Assembly: GCA_030634235.1 (NCBI GenBank)
Contig: DAOWBD010000003.1
Span: 1 to 23,401, forward strand
Length of the DNA stretch: 23,401 bases
Direction of reading: 5' to 3'
Origin: Candidatus Omnitrophota bacterium
GTDB taxonomy: Bacteria > Omnitrophota > Gorgyraeia > Zapsychrales > Zapsychraceae
Positions 7,998 to 15,123 of this stretch are shown here, in pieces. The notes beneath the pieces are model-generated. The model ran no database searches. It was given only the letters and a program-made list of their open reading frames with translations, and was not told the DNA's origin. Position 1 is the first letter of the stretch. Each line of letters opens with the position of its first letter. Position numbers and translations under genes: made by a program.

Positions 7998-8417
7998 ATG
8001 AGAAAAAGAAGCTTCCTTTTCCTGATTTTTTTAGCTCCCGCCATCCTTCTTAATCAAGGAAAAATTCACGCGAATCCGTCTCAATTTGTTTATTTGCGTC
8101 CGTCAGAAACGGTCATTCAAAAGGGTAACGCCTCGTGGTATTCACAACAATCACCCGGTATTAACCGGCACACGGCGAATAATGAAGTTTTTGACGATAG
8201 CGCCCTGACCGCGGCCATGTGGGAGGTTCCGTTTAACCAACTGGTCAAGGTGACCAACTTGGCAAACGGGAAATCTGTCGTCGTTCGCGTTAACGACCGC
8301 GGGCCGCACAAACGTTTTGTCGTAAGTGGCCGCATCATTGACTTGAGCAAACAAGCCTTCTCAACGATCGCGTCTCTCGAAAGAGGTTTGATCCGCATCA
8401 AATTAGAAATTTTATAA
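7998..8417 (+). CDS. RlpA-like double-psi beta-barrel exported protein
   Basis: The 139-residue product has a signal peptide (MRKRSFLFLIFLAPAILL, probable cleavage after HA near residue 25), then a single RlpA-like DPBB domain. Family motifs are GNASWYS, HTANNEVFDD, LTAAMWEVPFNQLVKVTNL, VVVRVNDRGP and GRIIDLSKQAF. Glu63 and Asp100 sit where RlpA lytic transglycosylases carry their catalytic acids. It probably acts on peptidoglycan in the periplasm. It lacks the lipobox cysteine and the SPOR domain of E. coli-type RlpA. I chose the ATG at 7998 because GGAG lies 6 bases upstream and a clean signal peptide begins there. An earlier in-frame ATG at 7941 would add 19 residues before it. No confident promoter was found. 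Confidence 0.85.
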   Translation: MRKRSFLFLIFLAPAILLNQGKIHANPSQFVYLRPSETVIQKGNASWYSQQSPGINRHTANNEVFDDSALTAAMWEVPFNQLVKVTNLANGKSVVVRVNDRGPHKRFVVSGRIIDLSKQAFSTIASLERGLIRIKLEIL

Positions 8418-8460
8418 TTTTTCTTCCGACAACATGTATGTCCGAATTAAAAAGTATTTA

Positions 8461-8489
8461 TTGACGGTAAAACTATTTCGAGATATAAA
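8461..8489 (+). promoter_or_regulatory. Strong sigma70-type promoter for the exported-domain/GGDEF genes
   Basis: TTGACG (8461-8466) and TATAAA (8484-8489), each five of six to consensus, are separated by exactly 17 bases. The predicted start is near 8496. The transcript would have a leader of about 220 nt that carries the REP-like hairpins and the Shine-Dalgarno hairpin before the gene at 8715. It could drive the gene pair and, by read-through, the ATPase and secretion genes. Confidence 0.65.
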
Positions 8490-8503
8490 ACTGTAAATCA
8501 ATC

Positions 8504-8624
8504 TGTCATTCCCGTCCCGTATATTTGTCATTCCCGCGAAAGCGGGAATCCAAATTACGGGATAAACTCCATCGGGAATCTAGAACTTTTGTCGTCGTGG
8601 ATCCCCGCTTTCGCGGGGATGACA
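8504..8624. repeat. REP-like palindromic repeat element (inverted pair plus partial copy)
   Basis: A 27-bp unit at 8526-8552 (TGTCA, then TTCCCGC-GAAA-GCGGGAA, then TCCA) recurs inverted at 8598-8624. The two copies match at 25 of 27 positions. The two differences are complementary (TTCCCGC/GCGGGAA against TCCCCGC/GCGGGGA), so each copy keeps its own perfect hairpin. A truncated third start, TGTCATTCCCG, lies at 8504-8514, and TCCCGTA/TACGGGA (8515-8521 and 8556-8562) adds another small inverted repeat. This resembles the REP/MITE-like families of GTCATTCCCGCG type scattered in many bacterial genomes. No transposase is nearby. Confidence 0.8.
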
Positions 8625-8686
8625 GTATGTTGCAATGGCTAATTTGGACAGTAATGATATTAAAAGGCTAATATTTGTTAAATGTG

Positions 8687-8704
8687 TTTCTATCGCGATA
8701 GGAA
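8687..8704 (+). promoter_or_regulatory. Hairpin covering the Shine-Dalgarno of the gene at 8715
   Basis: UUUCUAU (8687-8693) pairs with AUAGGAA (8698-8704) around a CGCG loop: six Watson-Crick pairs and one G-U pair. The 3' strand contains AGGAA, the only plausible ribosome-binding site for the ATG at 8715. If it folds, the structure would mask translation initiation, as in thermosensor-like or translationally controlled leaders. Stability was not computed. Confidence 0.4.
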
Positions 8705-8714
8705 CTTATCAACT

Positions 8715-9512
8715 ATGAAACAAAAAATCATTGTTTCCCTAATGGCCATGGGCTGTTTGTTGTTCAGTTTCATGTCTCCTGAGGCCCGCGCGAATATTAT
8801 TATAAAGGTACGCGCGCTCAATCCTCTTGAGAGCGAAGAAAGCGCGTCCATTTCCTATCCCCTTCCGGAAGAGATCTCACCCAGCGACATTATCACTAAG
8901 AACATTACCTTCAGCCTGCCTAATGAAGAGGGGGAGGAGAAGAAAAATACATTCAATATCGAGTATGTTCAGGACGAAGGGCGCTATTTCATCATTGATG
9001 AGATTATGCTTGGGCCCAGGGAAATCGTGACCCTCGAGGTTCATGTTCGGGATATATGGATGATTTCTCCGGAGCGCCTTAGCAACATAAGGCAGACGGC
9101 TGAAGATCTGATCGCTCAGGCTGAGGCGGCTAACGAGCCTCCTCCCGACGACGGAGGGCAAGAGGATCCTCCGGTTGAGGTTGTTGCCAATGAAACGGTC
9201 ACCGCCCTGAAGGAGGAGATCTTCAAACAGTTTGACGAGATCGTGGTCCGGCAGGAGAAGAGCTCCGTTTTGAAAGTGGGTGTCGAGAAACACATGGAGG
9301 CCTATTACGAGAATATGGAGGCATTAGTCCAGCTTGAGGGAGATGTTGAGATGCTGCGGTATATGTTGGAGCCGGAAGAAGAGGATGGCGATACGCAGGA
9401 AGAATTTCCGGAGGAAGCCGCATTAATGGATGACGAGATCCTTCTTTCTGATTCCGTGGATCTGACTTTAGAGGACGGGGGGCCGGAGCCGGAAAGTAAC
9501 ATTGCCGAATGA
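8715..9512 (+). CDS. Exported protein of unknown function, shares a domain with the next gene
   Basis: I do not recognise this 265-residue protein. It has a signal peptide (MKQKIIVSLMAMGCLLFSFM, probable cleavage after ARA). A domain rich in beta strands follows (about residues 28-130), with IIIKVRALNPLE, YPLPEEISPSDII and LGPREIVTLEVHVRDIWMIS. Next are a Pro/Asp/Glu-rich linker (about 145-160) and a predicted helical segment, KEEIFKQFDEIVVRQ then VLKVGVEKHMEAYYENMEAL. A strongly acidic C-terminus ends it. The beta and helical parts align in order with the N-terminal half of the GGDEF protein that follows, so the two probably arose by duplication and may interact. The start at 8715 is chosen for its AGGAA and the signal peptide. 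Its end overlaps the next gene. Confidence 0.8.
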   Translation: MKQKIIVSLMAMGCLLFSFMSPEARANIIIKVRALNPLESEESASISYPLPEEISPSDIITKNITFSLPNEEGEEKKNTFNIEYVQDEGRYFIIDEIMLGPREIVTLEVHVRDIWMISPERLSNIRQTAEDLIAQAEAANEPPPDDGGQEDPPVEVVANETVTALKEEIFKQFDEIVVRQEKSSVLKVGVEKHMEAYYENMEALVQLEGDVEMLRYMLEPEEEDGDTQEEFPEEAALMDDEILLSDSVDLTLEDGGPEPESNIAE

Positions 9513-11502
9513 TATGCGATGGATTATACGAACAATACAGCTTTGTTTATGCGGGTTCATGCTCTTGGGGGCGACATCCAGTCACGCAAGTGTCATCCTG
9601 AAGATCTCTACCAGTAACCCTTCTTCTTTTGAAGCTCAGGACATTCCTGTAAAATCTTATTTGCCGAAAGGAATACGGCCGGAGGACGTGATCAATGCCG
9701 ACGGCCTTGAGATCGGCTACGATGTCAAAAGGGATCAGTGTTACGTTCACAAAAGCTTGACGCTGGGAGCGATGGCTTCGGTGGCTTTTAATATTGAGAT
9801 CGAAGACATCTGGCTTGTTGATACGGAAGAGATCGCTGTCTTGGGCAACAGGACCGATGCCCTGGTCAGCGACCTGAGAGAGTCGCAGTACTCCGAGGTC
9901 GCCGTTGAAATACAGGAAAATATCCGGCGAAAGATCGACGACATTCTTGACCGACAGGAAGATGCACTGGTTTTTAAGGTCGGGCCGACCCGACATATCG
10001 CTGCCTATGATACTAACAAAGAAGCTGTTGCGGCGGTGAAAGGCAGCATGGGTGATCTCGAGCGGTTTGCTTCCGTAGCCGCCGGAGAGAAAGAGTTGGG
10101 CCAGGGTTTCGACCAGACGCGCGCCGCAAAGCGCCTGCAGGCGCAGCGGGTCAAGAACCAGATTCTGAATTTCGGCGATCCCGATAATCAAGCTAGCTGT
10201 CTCGTTGAGGAGTCGCTTGAAGTCGAGAGAGAATCGATTATTCTCGAGTCGCCGGAAACTGTCTTGATGAAGATCCAGTTTGAGAACCCGTCGATGACGA
10301 AACGCCAGATCGTTCCTCTGCGTTATTCTTTGGCCAAAGAGGTTTACGCGAGCGATGTGATCGACTCCGAAGGCTTGAAGGTTGGCTTTGATTTCGGCAA
10401 GGGCCTCTATTACGTTTATAATGACAGTGTCACTTTAGAACCGGGCGAGACCAAGGAATTTAACGTTACGCTCAACAATAAATGGGCGGTCGATAAATCC
10501 AGATTATACGGCCTTAAGGTTTATCTTGAGACCCTGACGAGGGTGGCGGAAGACACCCCGGGGCTTGAAACCGCGCAGGAATTCGGCCGGCAGACGCTTA
10601 ACAGTATTTATATTCTGCTTCGGCAGGCTGATCCGACCGAGTTGACGGAAAACTATGTTGTTTCTTACAGGAATAACCAGGTAGAGGTCGAGGACCTTCG
10701 TCAGTCTGTTGGGAGGATGGAAGATTTTCTTGTTGAGAAGAAGGTTGCGCCTGAGATGGAGGTCCTGGAACAGGAACTTCTTTGCCTGGATTCTAAAACG
10801 ATGGAGAAGGGCTCAAAGGATTCGCTGGGGTTGTCCGGTATTTTGAACACGCGGCGCATCAGGTTGCTGGCCGGCACGATCTTCAGGGGCAAGAGTCTCT
10901 CGACGGCGGACACATGGAAGATCATTCACTACATTATCATCTTCCTGGGCGTGCTCAGTGGTGTCTTTTACTTTGTTAACATCCGCCAGCAGAAAAGCAC
11001 GATGTTCGATTCGCTGACGGGCGCGTTCGCAAGAGGATACGCGCTTGACCGCTTCCGTGAGGAGCTGAAGATCGCCAAAGGCGGCGACAACAAATGTTCG
11101 CTTTTGGTCATGGATATCGATAAGTTTAAGGGGATCAACGATACCCATGGTCACGCCGTCGGTGACTCGGTCCTCAGAGAGTTTGTTATTGCCATCCGTA
11201 AAGGGGTTCGCGCGACCGATCTTGTCGGGAGGTTCGGTGGTGACGAGTTTGTCATTATCTTACCGACGGGGGAGAAGGATAAGGCTTTGAAGATTGCTGA
11301 GAGTATCGCGAGGATCGTCGAAGGGACCGCGATCCGGGTGAACCCGCAGTTGATCTTGAGCGTTACGGCGAGTATCGGGGTTGCCACGTTCCCCGATGAC
11401 AGTACGACGGCTGAGGACTTGTTCGACAAGGCTGACCAGGCTCTGTACCAGGTCAAAAAACGCGGCGGTAACGGTGCAGAACCGTTCGGGGGAAATGTTT
11501 AA
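9502..11502 (+). CDS. Membrane-bound diguanylate cyclase with two copies of a novel periplasmic domain
   Basis: The 666-residue product has an N-terminal signal/anchor (RWIIRTIQLCLCGFMLLGA), two copies of a beta-rich plus helical domain (about residues 30-195 and 254-420), one transmembrane helix (about 474-494) and a C-terminal GGDEF domain. The cyclase signature GGDEF is intact at residues 579-583, with DSLTGAFARGYALDRF at its start, MDIDKFKGINDTHGH, and an RATD inhibitory I-site five residues before GGDEF. It should make cyclic di-GMP in the cytoplasm in response to a periplasmic input. The repeats share patterns such as LPKGIRPEDVINADGL against LAKEVYASDVIDSEGL. The start is either TTG 9502 (GGAAAG five bases upstream) or ATG 9514. 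Both overlap or abut the upstream gene, so the pair is co-transcribed. Confidence 0.9.
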   Translation: MPNDMRWIIRTIQLCLCGFMLLGATSSHASVILKISTSNPSSFEAQDIPVKSYLPKGIRPEDVINADGLEIGYDVKRDQCYVHKSLTLGAMASVAFNIEIEDIWLVDTEEIAVLGNRTDALVSDLRESQYSEVAVEIQENIRRKIDDILDRQEDALVFKVGPTRHIAAYDTNKEAVAAVKGSMGDLERFASVAAGEKELGQGFDQTRAAKRLQAQRVKNQILNFGDPDNQASCLVEESLEVERESIILESPETVLMKIQFENPSMTKRQIVPLRYSLAKEVYASDVIDSEGLKVGFDFGKGLYYVYNDSVTLEPGETKEFNVTLNNKWAVDKSRLYGLKVYLETLTRVAEDTPGLETAQEFGRQTLNSIYILLRQADPTELTENYVVSYRNNQVEVEDLRQSVGRMEDFLVEKKVAPEMEVLEQELLCLDSKTMEKGSKDSLGLSGILNTRRIRLLAGTIFRGKSLSTADTWKIIHYIIIFLGVLSGVFYFVNIRQQKSTMFDSLTGAFARGYALDRFREELKIAKGGDNKCSLLVMDIDKFKGINDTHGHAVGDSVLREFVIAIRKGVRATDLVGRFGGDEFVIILPTGEKDKALKIAESIARIVEGTAIRVNPQLILSVTASIGVATFPDDSTTAEDLFDKADQALYQVKKRGGNGAEPFGGNV

Positions 11503-11523
11503 CGTTTTTTTCTTTATACTCTT

Positions 11524-11751
11524 ATGATCGAAGTCGAAATCATGAATCAGGCGCAGGTTATGTTCAGTGGTGTCGCGAAAAACGTCATCCTGCCGGGGGA
11601 CTATGGCGAGTTTGAGCTGTTGCCTTTTCATTGGCCGATTGTCAGCCTTTTGACGAAAGGCGAGATCATTATCGATGAAATGGGGTTCCCTATTTCCAGG
11701 GGGATCGCGAGATTTTCCAATGAAAAATTAATCGCGCTGGTGGAGCTGTAA
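11524..11751 (+). CDS. atpC: F-type ATPase epsilon subunit, short form (beta-sandwich domain only)
   Basis: The 75-residue product matches the N-terminal beta-sandwich of ATP synthase epsilon. MIEVEIMNQAQVMFSG corresponds to the usual VEIVTPEGxVFSG, NVILPGDYGEFELLPFHWPIVSLL to VVLPGTDGEFGVLPGHAPLVT, and FSNEKLIALVEL to the last strand. The C-terminal helical hairpin that normally gives autoinhibition (total about 130-140 residues) is absent. The gene opens the ATPase cluster 21 bases after the cyclase gene and ends one base before the c-subunit gene. No Shine-Dalgarno precedes the ATG (the upstream region is T-rich), so initiation may depend on upstream translation. Some lineages naturally have short epsilon subunits, so this need not be a degraded gene. 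Confidence 0.8.
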   Translation: MIEVEIMNQAQVMFSGVAKNVILPGDYGEFELLPFHWPIVSLLTKGEIIIDEMGFPISRGIARFSNEKLIALVEL

Positions 11752-11752
11752 T

Positions 11753-11965
11753 ATGGAAGATTTTGTCCTGCTTGCTGTTATGTTCATGACCATTGCGGGT
11801 CCGTCTGTTGTTATCGCGGCGATCGGATTTGCTTCCATTCGGGCGTTAGGGCGCAATCCGTCGGCATCGCCGAAGATCCTGCCGGCGATGATCATTTCTC
11901 TTGTGTTCGCTGAGGCGGTTTCGATCATAGGCCTTTTGGTGTTCTTTTATGTGGCGGGCAAATAA
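11753..11965 (+). CDS. atpE: F-type ATPase c subunit (membrane rotor ring), divergent
   Basis: The 70-residue product is a two-helix hairpin. Helix 1 is VLLAVMFMTIAGPSVVIAAI, the polar loop is RALGRNPSASP (matching the family ARQP loop), and helix 2 is ILPAMIISLVFAEAVSIIGL. The ion-carrying carboxylate is Glu54 in FAEA. The residue after Glu is Ala and no Gln is seen in helix 1, which favours protons over sodium (inference from known c-ring motifs). The usual GxGxGxG run of helix 1 is largely replaced: aligning on the RxP loop, three of four glycine positions are V, A and F. The gene sits between epsilon and b/delta. Confidence 0.85.
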   Translation: MEDFVLLAVMFMTIAGPSVVIAAIGFASIRALGRNPSASPKILPAMIISLVFAEAVSIIGLLVFFYVAGK

Positions 11966-11970
11966 ATCAA

Positions 11971-11975
11971 GGAGG
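11971..11975 (+). promoter_or_regulatory. Ribosome-binding site that fixes a TTG start for the b/delta gene
   Basis: A perfect GGAGG lies five bases before TTG at 11981. No ATG occurs at a suitable distance, and the reading frame starting with this TTG gives the expected membrane helix at its N-terminus. The start is therefore set by this site. Confidence 0.8.
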
Positions 11976-11980
11976 TTTTA

Positions 11981-12703
11981 TTGATCTTCCAAGCGATCTT
12001 TCTTCAAGTCCTTTTTTTCTGCGGGCTTGTTCTGGTGTTGCGCAAGATCCTGATCACATCGTCTTATAATGAGACGAAAAGGCTGCAGCAGCTCAACGAG
12101 GAGAATTCCAATAAGGCCCAGGAGCTGTCCGCGAGGCTCGCCGACGCCGAGAATGAGTATCGTGAGAAAATGCGCCAGGCCGACGAGGAGATCCGGATCC
12201 TGAAGGCGAAGGCGAAGAAAGAGATTGAAGGCATTAAAGAGGCGATCATCGCGAAGGGCAAGGCGGAAGGCGACCGCATTGTCACGCAGGCTTTAAACGC
12301 GCGCGATGAGATCCGGGCAGAGATCGAGGAGCAGCTGCACGAGCGCGTCGTTGAGTTTTCGCACAGGATCTTCCGGAAGGTTCTTAGCGTGCAAGAACAG
12401 AAACTCGTTCATGAAGGGTTGCTCGAAGGCGTCTTTCGCGAGCTCGAAGAGATCGAGCAGGACCGCCTGCAGGGGGTCAATGTCGACGAAGGGGCCGTGG
12501 AGGTGAAGACGCCCCATCCGATGACGGCGGGGCAGAAAACGAAGCTCGAGGAGATCCTGTCGTCGAAATTCAACAAAAAGATCGTCACGGAAGAAGCGGT
12601 GGAAGAAGATATCATTGCCGGGATTGTCATTACCCTGGGCAGTTTTATCATTGATGGAAGCTTATTCGAGAGATTTAAAAAAGCCGCGCAAAACACGAAA
12701 TAG
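11981..12703 (+). CDS. atpF: F-type ATPase b subunit fused to delta-like C-terminal domain (stator)
   Basis: The 240-residue product starts with a membrane helix (IFQAIFLQVLFFCGLVLVL). A long charged coiled coil follows (about residues 28-115, with LNEENSNKAQELSARLADAE and similar), as in subunit b. The C-terminal part (about 120-240) resembles subunit delta/OSCP: a helical segment, a strand-rich region, and the delta end motif, here IAGIVITLGSFIIDGSLFERF, comparable to GGVxIRxGDxVIDGSVxxxL. No separate delta gene is present in the cluster, so this fusion probably supplies the whole peripheral stalk. It starts at TTG. Fused b/delta proteins are known elsewhere (mycobacteria), but this one is much shorter. 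Confidence 0.75.
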   Translation: MIFQAIFLQVLFFCGLVLVLRKILITSSYNETKRLQQLNEENSNKAQELSARLADAENEYREKMRQADEEIRILKAKAKKEIEGIKEAIIAKGKAEGDRIVTQALNARDEIRAEIEEQLHERVVEFSHRIFRKVLSVQEQKLVHEGLLEGVFRELEEIEQDRLQGVNVDEGAVEVKTPHPMTAGQKTKLEEILSSKFNKKIVTEEAVEEDIIAGIVITLGSFIIDGSLFERFKKAAQNTK

Positions 12704-12720
12704 AGTATAGATAGCCGCTA
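12704..12720 (+). repeat. Possible relic of the heptamer repeat at the b/delta-alpha junction
   Basis: The 17-base spacer reads AGTATAG, ATAGCCG, then CTA running into the alpha ATG. AGTATAG is identical to a left-arm unit of the element at 20101-20177, and CTAATGG fits the right-arm CTANNNG style. No Shine-Dalgarno for alpha is visible in it. The match is short and could be chance. Confidence 0.3.
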
Positions 12721-14244
12721 ATGGAAAAACTCCAGATCCGCGAAGTCGGAAAGATCAAAGAGGTCAAAAAAAGCATTGCCAAGATCGTCGGTCTTACTCA
12801 GTGCATGATCGGGCAATTGCTAGAGATCACGCCGAACACGAAGGGCATCATCATGGGCTTCGTCGAGGGGGAGATCATTGTTTTTCTTCTCGGAAGGGTC
12901 GAGGAGGCCAGGGTGGGCCTGACCGTTATGAGCGACATGAGGCCCTTTACGATCCCCGTTGGGGAAGGGTTTATCGGCCGGGTTGTTGACGCCTTAGCCG
13001 AACCGATCGATGGGAAATGCGCGGATGTCGCCTCTTCCAAGCGTGTCGCGGAATATCTTGATATGAAAGACGCCTCGACGGAAAGGCCGACGGCATCGAA
13101 AACGCGGTATCCCGTTTTCCGATCCGCGCCGGGCGTTCTAGAGCGCGTTCCGATCGAGGATGCTCTCGAAACGGGCACCCTGCTCATTGACTCGATGATC
13201 CCGATCGGCAAGGGTCAGAGGGAGTTGATCGTCGGCGACCGCCTGACCGGAAAAACGACAATCGGCGTTGACACGATATTGAACCAAAAGGGAAAGAACA
13301 TTATCTGCATCTATTGCTGCATCGGGCGGTCGTATACTTCGATCCAGAAGGTTGTCGAAACGCTCAAGGTCAGCGGCGCGCTTGAATATACCATCGTCGT
13401 CGTCGCGCATGCGGCGAGCTCCAGCGGCGAGCAGTACCTGTGCCCTTATACGGCCGCGACGCTGGGCGAATATTTCATGGACCGGGGAAAAGATGTGTTC
13501 GTCGTCTTCGACGACATGACCAAGCACGCGTGGGCCTACCGCCAGCTGTCTCTTCTTCTGGAGCGCCCGCCCGGACGCAATGCCTATCCCGGGGATATTT
13601 TTTATATTCATTCGCAGTTAATGGAGCGCGCCGGCAAGTACAGTCCTGAATTCCAGGGTGGGACGATGACCTTTTTCCCGATTGTCGACACGATCCAGGG
13701 GGACGTGACCGGCTACATCCCGTCGAATTTGGTTTCCATGACCGACGGGCAGATCTATCTGAACACCTCGCTGTTCAACAGCGGGATTCGCCCGGCTGTT
13801 GACATAGGGCTTTCCGTATCTCGTATCGGTAATAAAGTGCAGTGTCCGGCGATCAAGGAATTGAGCAGCACGCTGCGCCTGGAATATCTCCGGTATAATG
13901 AGCTGGTGAAGATCACGCGGTTCAAGACGAATGTCTCGGCGGAAGTGAACCAGCGCCTCCGGCGGGGCGAGGTGCTCACGCAATTGTTCAGCCAGGAGAA
14001 TAATCATCCGTATTCCCTGGCGCAGCAGGTCGTCTTGCTTTATGCCTTGCAACGCAAGGTGCTCAGCGCCCTGATCAGCGGGGAAGTGGAGATTTTCAAG
14101 GAAAACATTTTTGAATTCATAGAAGATACCGCGCCGGACCTTATCGAGGAGATCACAAAAGATAAGGACCTGACGCCTTCGATCAGAAAGCGGCTCGACG
14201 AAACTTTTGTGGCTTTTTTCAGAAAAAGGGATAAAAATATTTAA
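12721..14244 (+). CDS. atpA: F-type ATPase alpha subunit, divergent
   Basis: The 507-residue product shows the alpha order: beta-barrel N-domain, then VPVGE-like TIPVGEGFIGRVVDALAEPIDGK, APGVLERVPIEDALETG, IDSMIPIGKGQREL, P-loop GDRLTGKT (residues 172-179), VVFDDMTKHAWAYR, and the C-terminal helical domain. Arg368 in SVSRIG matches the arginine finger that reaches the catalytic site. Two oddities are seen: the normally invariant Gln of GDRQTGKT is Leu175, and about 36 residues separate DGK from APGV where E. coli has about 14. It forms the hexamer with beta. Its stop codon abuts the gamma ATG directly. Confidence 0.93.
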   Translation: MEKLQIREVGKIKEVKKSIAKIVGLTQCMIGQLLEITPNTKGIIMGFVEGEIIVFLLGRVEEARVGLTVMSDMRPFTIPVGEGFIGRVVDALAEPIDGKCADVASSKRVAEYLDMKDASTERPTASKTRYPVFRSAPGVLERVPIEDALETGTLLIDSMIPIGKGQRELIVGDRLTGKTTIGVDTILNQKGKNIICIYCCIGRSYTSIQKVVETLKVSGALEYTIVVVAHAASSSGEQYLCPYTAATLGEYFMDRGKDVFVVFDDMTKHAWAYRQLSLLLERPPGRNAYPGDIFYIHSQLMERAGKYSPEFQGGTMTFFPIVDTIQGDVTGYIPSNLVSMTDGQIYLNTSLFNSGIRPAVDIGLSVSRIGNKVQCPAIKELSSTLRLEYLRYNELVKITRFKTNVSAEVNQRLRRGEVLTQLFSQENNHPYSLAQQVVLLYALQRKVLSALISGEVEIFKENIFEFIEDTAPDLIEEITKDKDLTPSIRKRLDETFVAFFRKRDKNI

Positions 14245-15123
14245 ATGAAGACCGTTCAACGGCTGAAAGAGGAGTTAGAACTCAATGGGGATCTGACCGA
14301 GCTCATGGATGTTCTTAAAGGCATCGCGGTTTCCGAATTCTGGGCGCTGTCCAAGAAAATGGGGCGGTTCACGCGGTTCATGCGGGCCTTTGAAGGATTT
14401 TTCCAGATGATCGATTTCAGCACTTCGGAACATCCGTTCACCAAAGAACGCGGCGCCTTGGGGATCATCATGGTAACGTCGAATGAAGGTTTCATGGGCG
14501 GCCTGAACTCGCGCGTGATCAATACGGCCCTGTCGTACAGGGGCTCCGAGAACGCCGAGCTGATGATCGTCGGCGAGCAGGGAGCGATCTACCTTGAGTC
14601 GCTCGGGCGGAGGTTCGTTGGTTTTCCCGGCGTTATTACGGGGGAATGTTTCGAAGCGGCGCAGAGTTTGAGAGATTATATCATGACCGAAGGCCGCGCC
14701 GGTAAGTTTGGGAAACTTGTTCTTTTTTATCCCAGGCCGCTTTCGGTCATGGCCCAGAAGGTCGAGGTGTTAACGATTTTGCCTTGCGTCAAATTATTCG
14801 AAAGAAAGCCCGTGGAGACGGTGAAAAATGTAAATCCGATCATCGAGTCGTCCATCGATGATATGGTTGAATACCTTGTCGAGACATGGGTCGTCCAGAA
14901 ACTCTTCGAGGTCTTTGAGGACAGTAAGCTGGCAGAATTCTCAGCGAGGACGGTGCATTTGGAGGAAAGTTACCAGATTCTTCTCGACCAGGGTAAGGGG
15001 ATCCGCTATCAGTATTTCCGCGGGCACCATGAGCTCGTCGACGCGGGAATGCGGGATATTTATTCGGCGCAGATCGTGCGGAAGAAGGCAAGAAGGAAAG
15101 GGCTTAGAGGGGGAGACGCATGA
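14245..15123 (+). CDS. atpG: F-type ATPase gamma subunit (central shaft), divergent
   Basis: The 292-residue product has usual gamma length. The Rossmann-like core is recognisable by IIMVTSNEGFMGGLNSRVIN (family ITSDRGLCGGLNSNV) and KLVLFYPRP. The C-terminal helix, with KLAEFSARTVHLEESYQILL then RDIYSAQIVRKKA, matches the family pattern SExxARMxAMxxATxNA and the final E/Q-I helix. The N-terminal helix (TVQRLKEELELNGDLTELMD) is diverged from the usual IKRRIxSVxNTxKIT. It would turn inside the alpha/beta hexamer and couple to the c ring. It begins right after the alpha stop and overlaps the beta start by four bases (ATGA), so translation is coupled. Confidence 0.88.
   Translation: MKTVQRLKEELELNGDLTELMDVLKGIAVSEFWALSKKMGRFTRFMRAFEGFFQMIDFSTSEHPFTKERGALGIIMVTSNEGFMGGLNSRVINTALSYRGSENAELMIVGEQGAIYLESLGRRFVGFPGVITGECFEAAQSLRDYIMTEGRAGKFGKLVLFYPRPLSVMAQKVEVLTILPCVKLFERKPVETVKNVNPIIESSIDDMVEYLVETWVVQKLFEVFEDSKLAEFSARTVHLEESYQILLDQGKGIRYQYFRGHHELVDAGMRDIYSAQIVRKKARRKGLRGGDA

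Noticed and set aside
11470..11486. AACGGT-GCAGA-ACCGTT hairpin at the end of the cyclase gene as a terminator
   Set aside because: The T-run begins about 18 bases after the stem instead of directly following it, and the hairpin is still within the coding sequence.
11515..11520. TATACT as -10 box of a promoter for the ATPase cluster
   Set aside because: No -35 element lies 16-18 bases upstream, and the start site would fall after the epsilon ATG.
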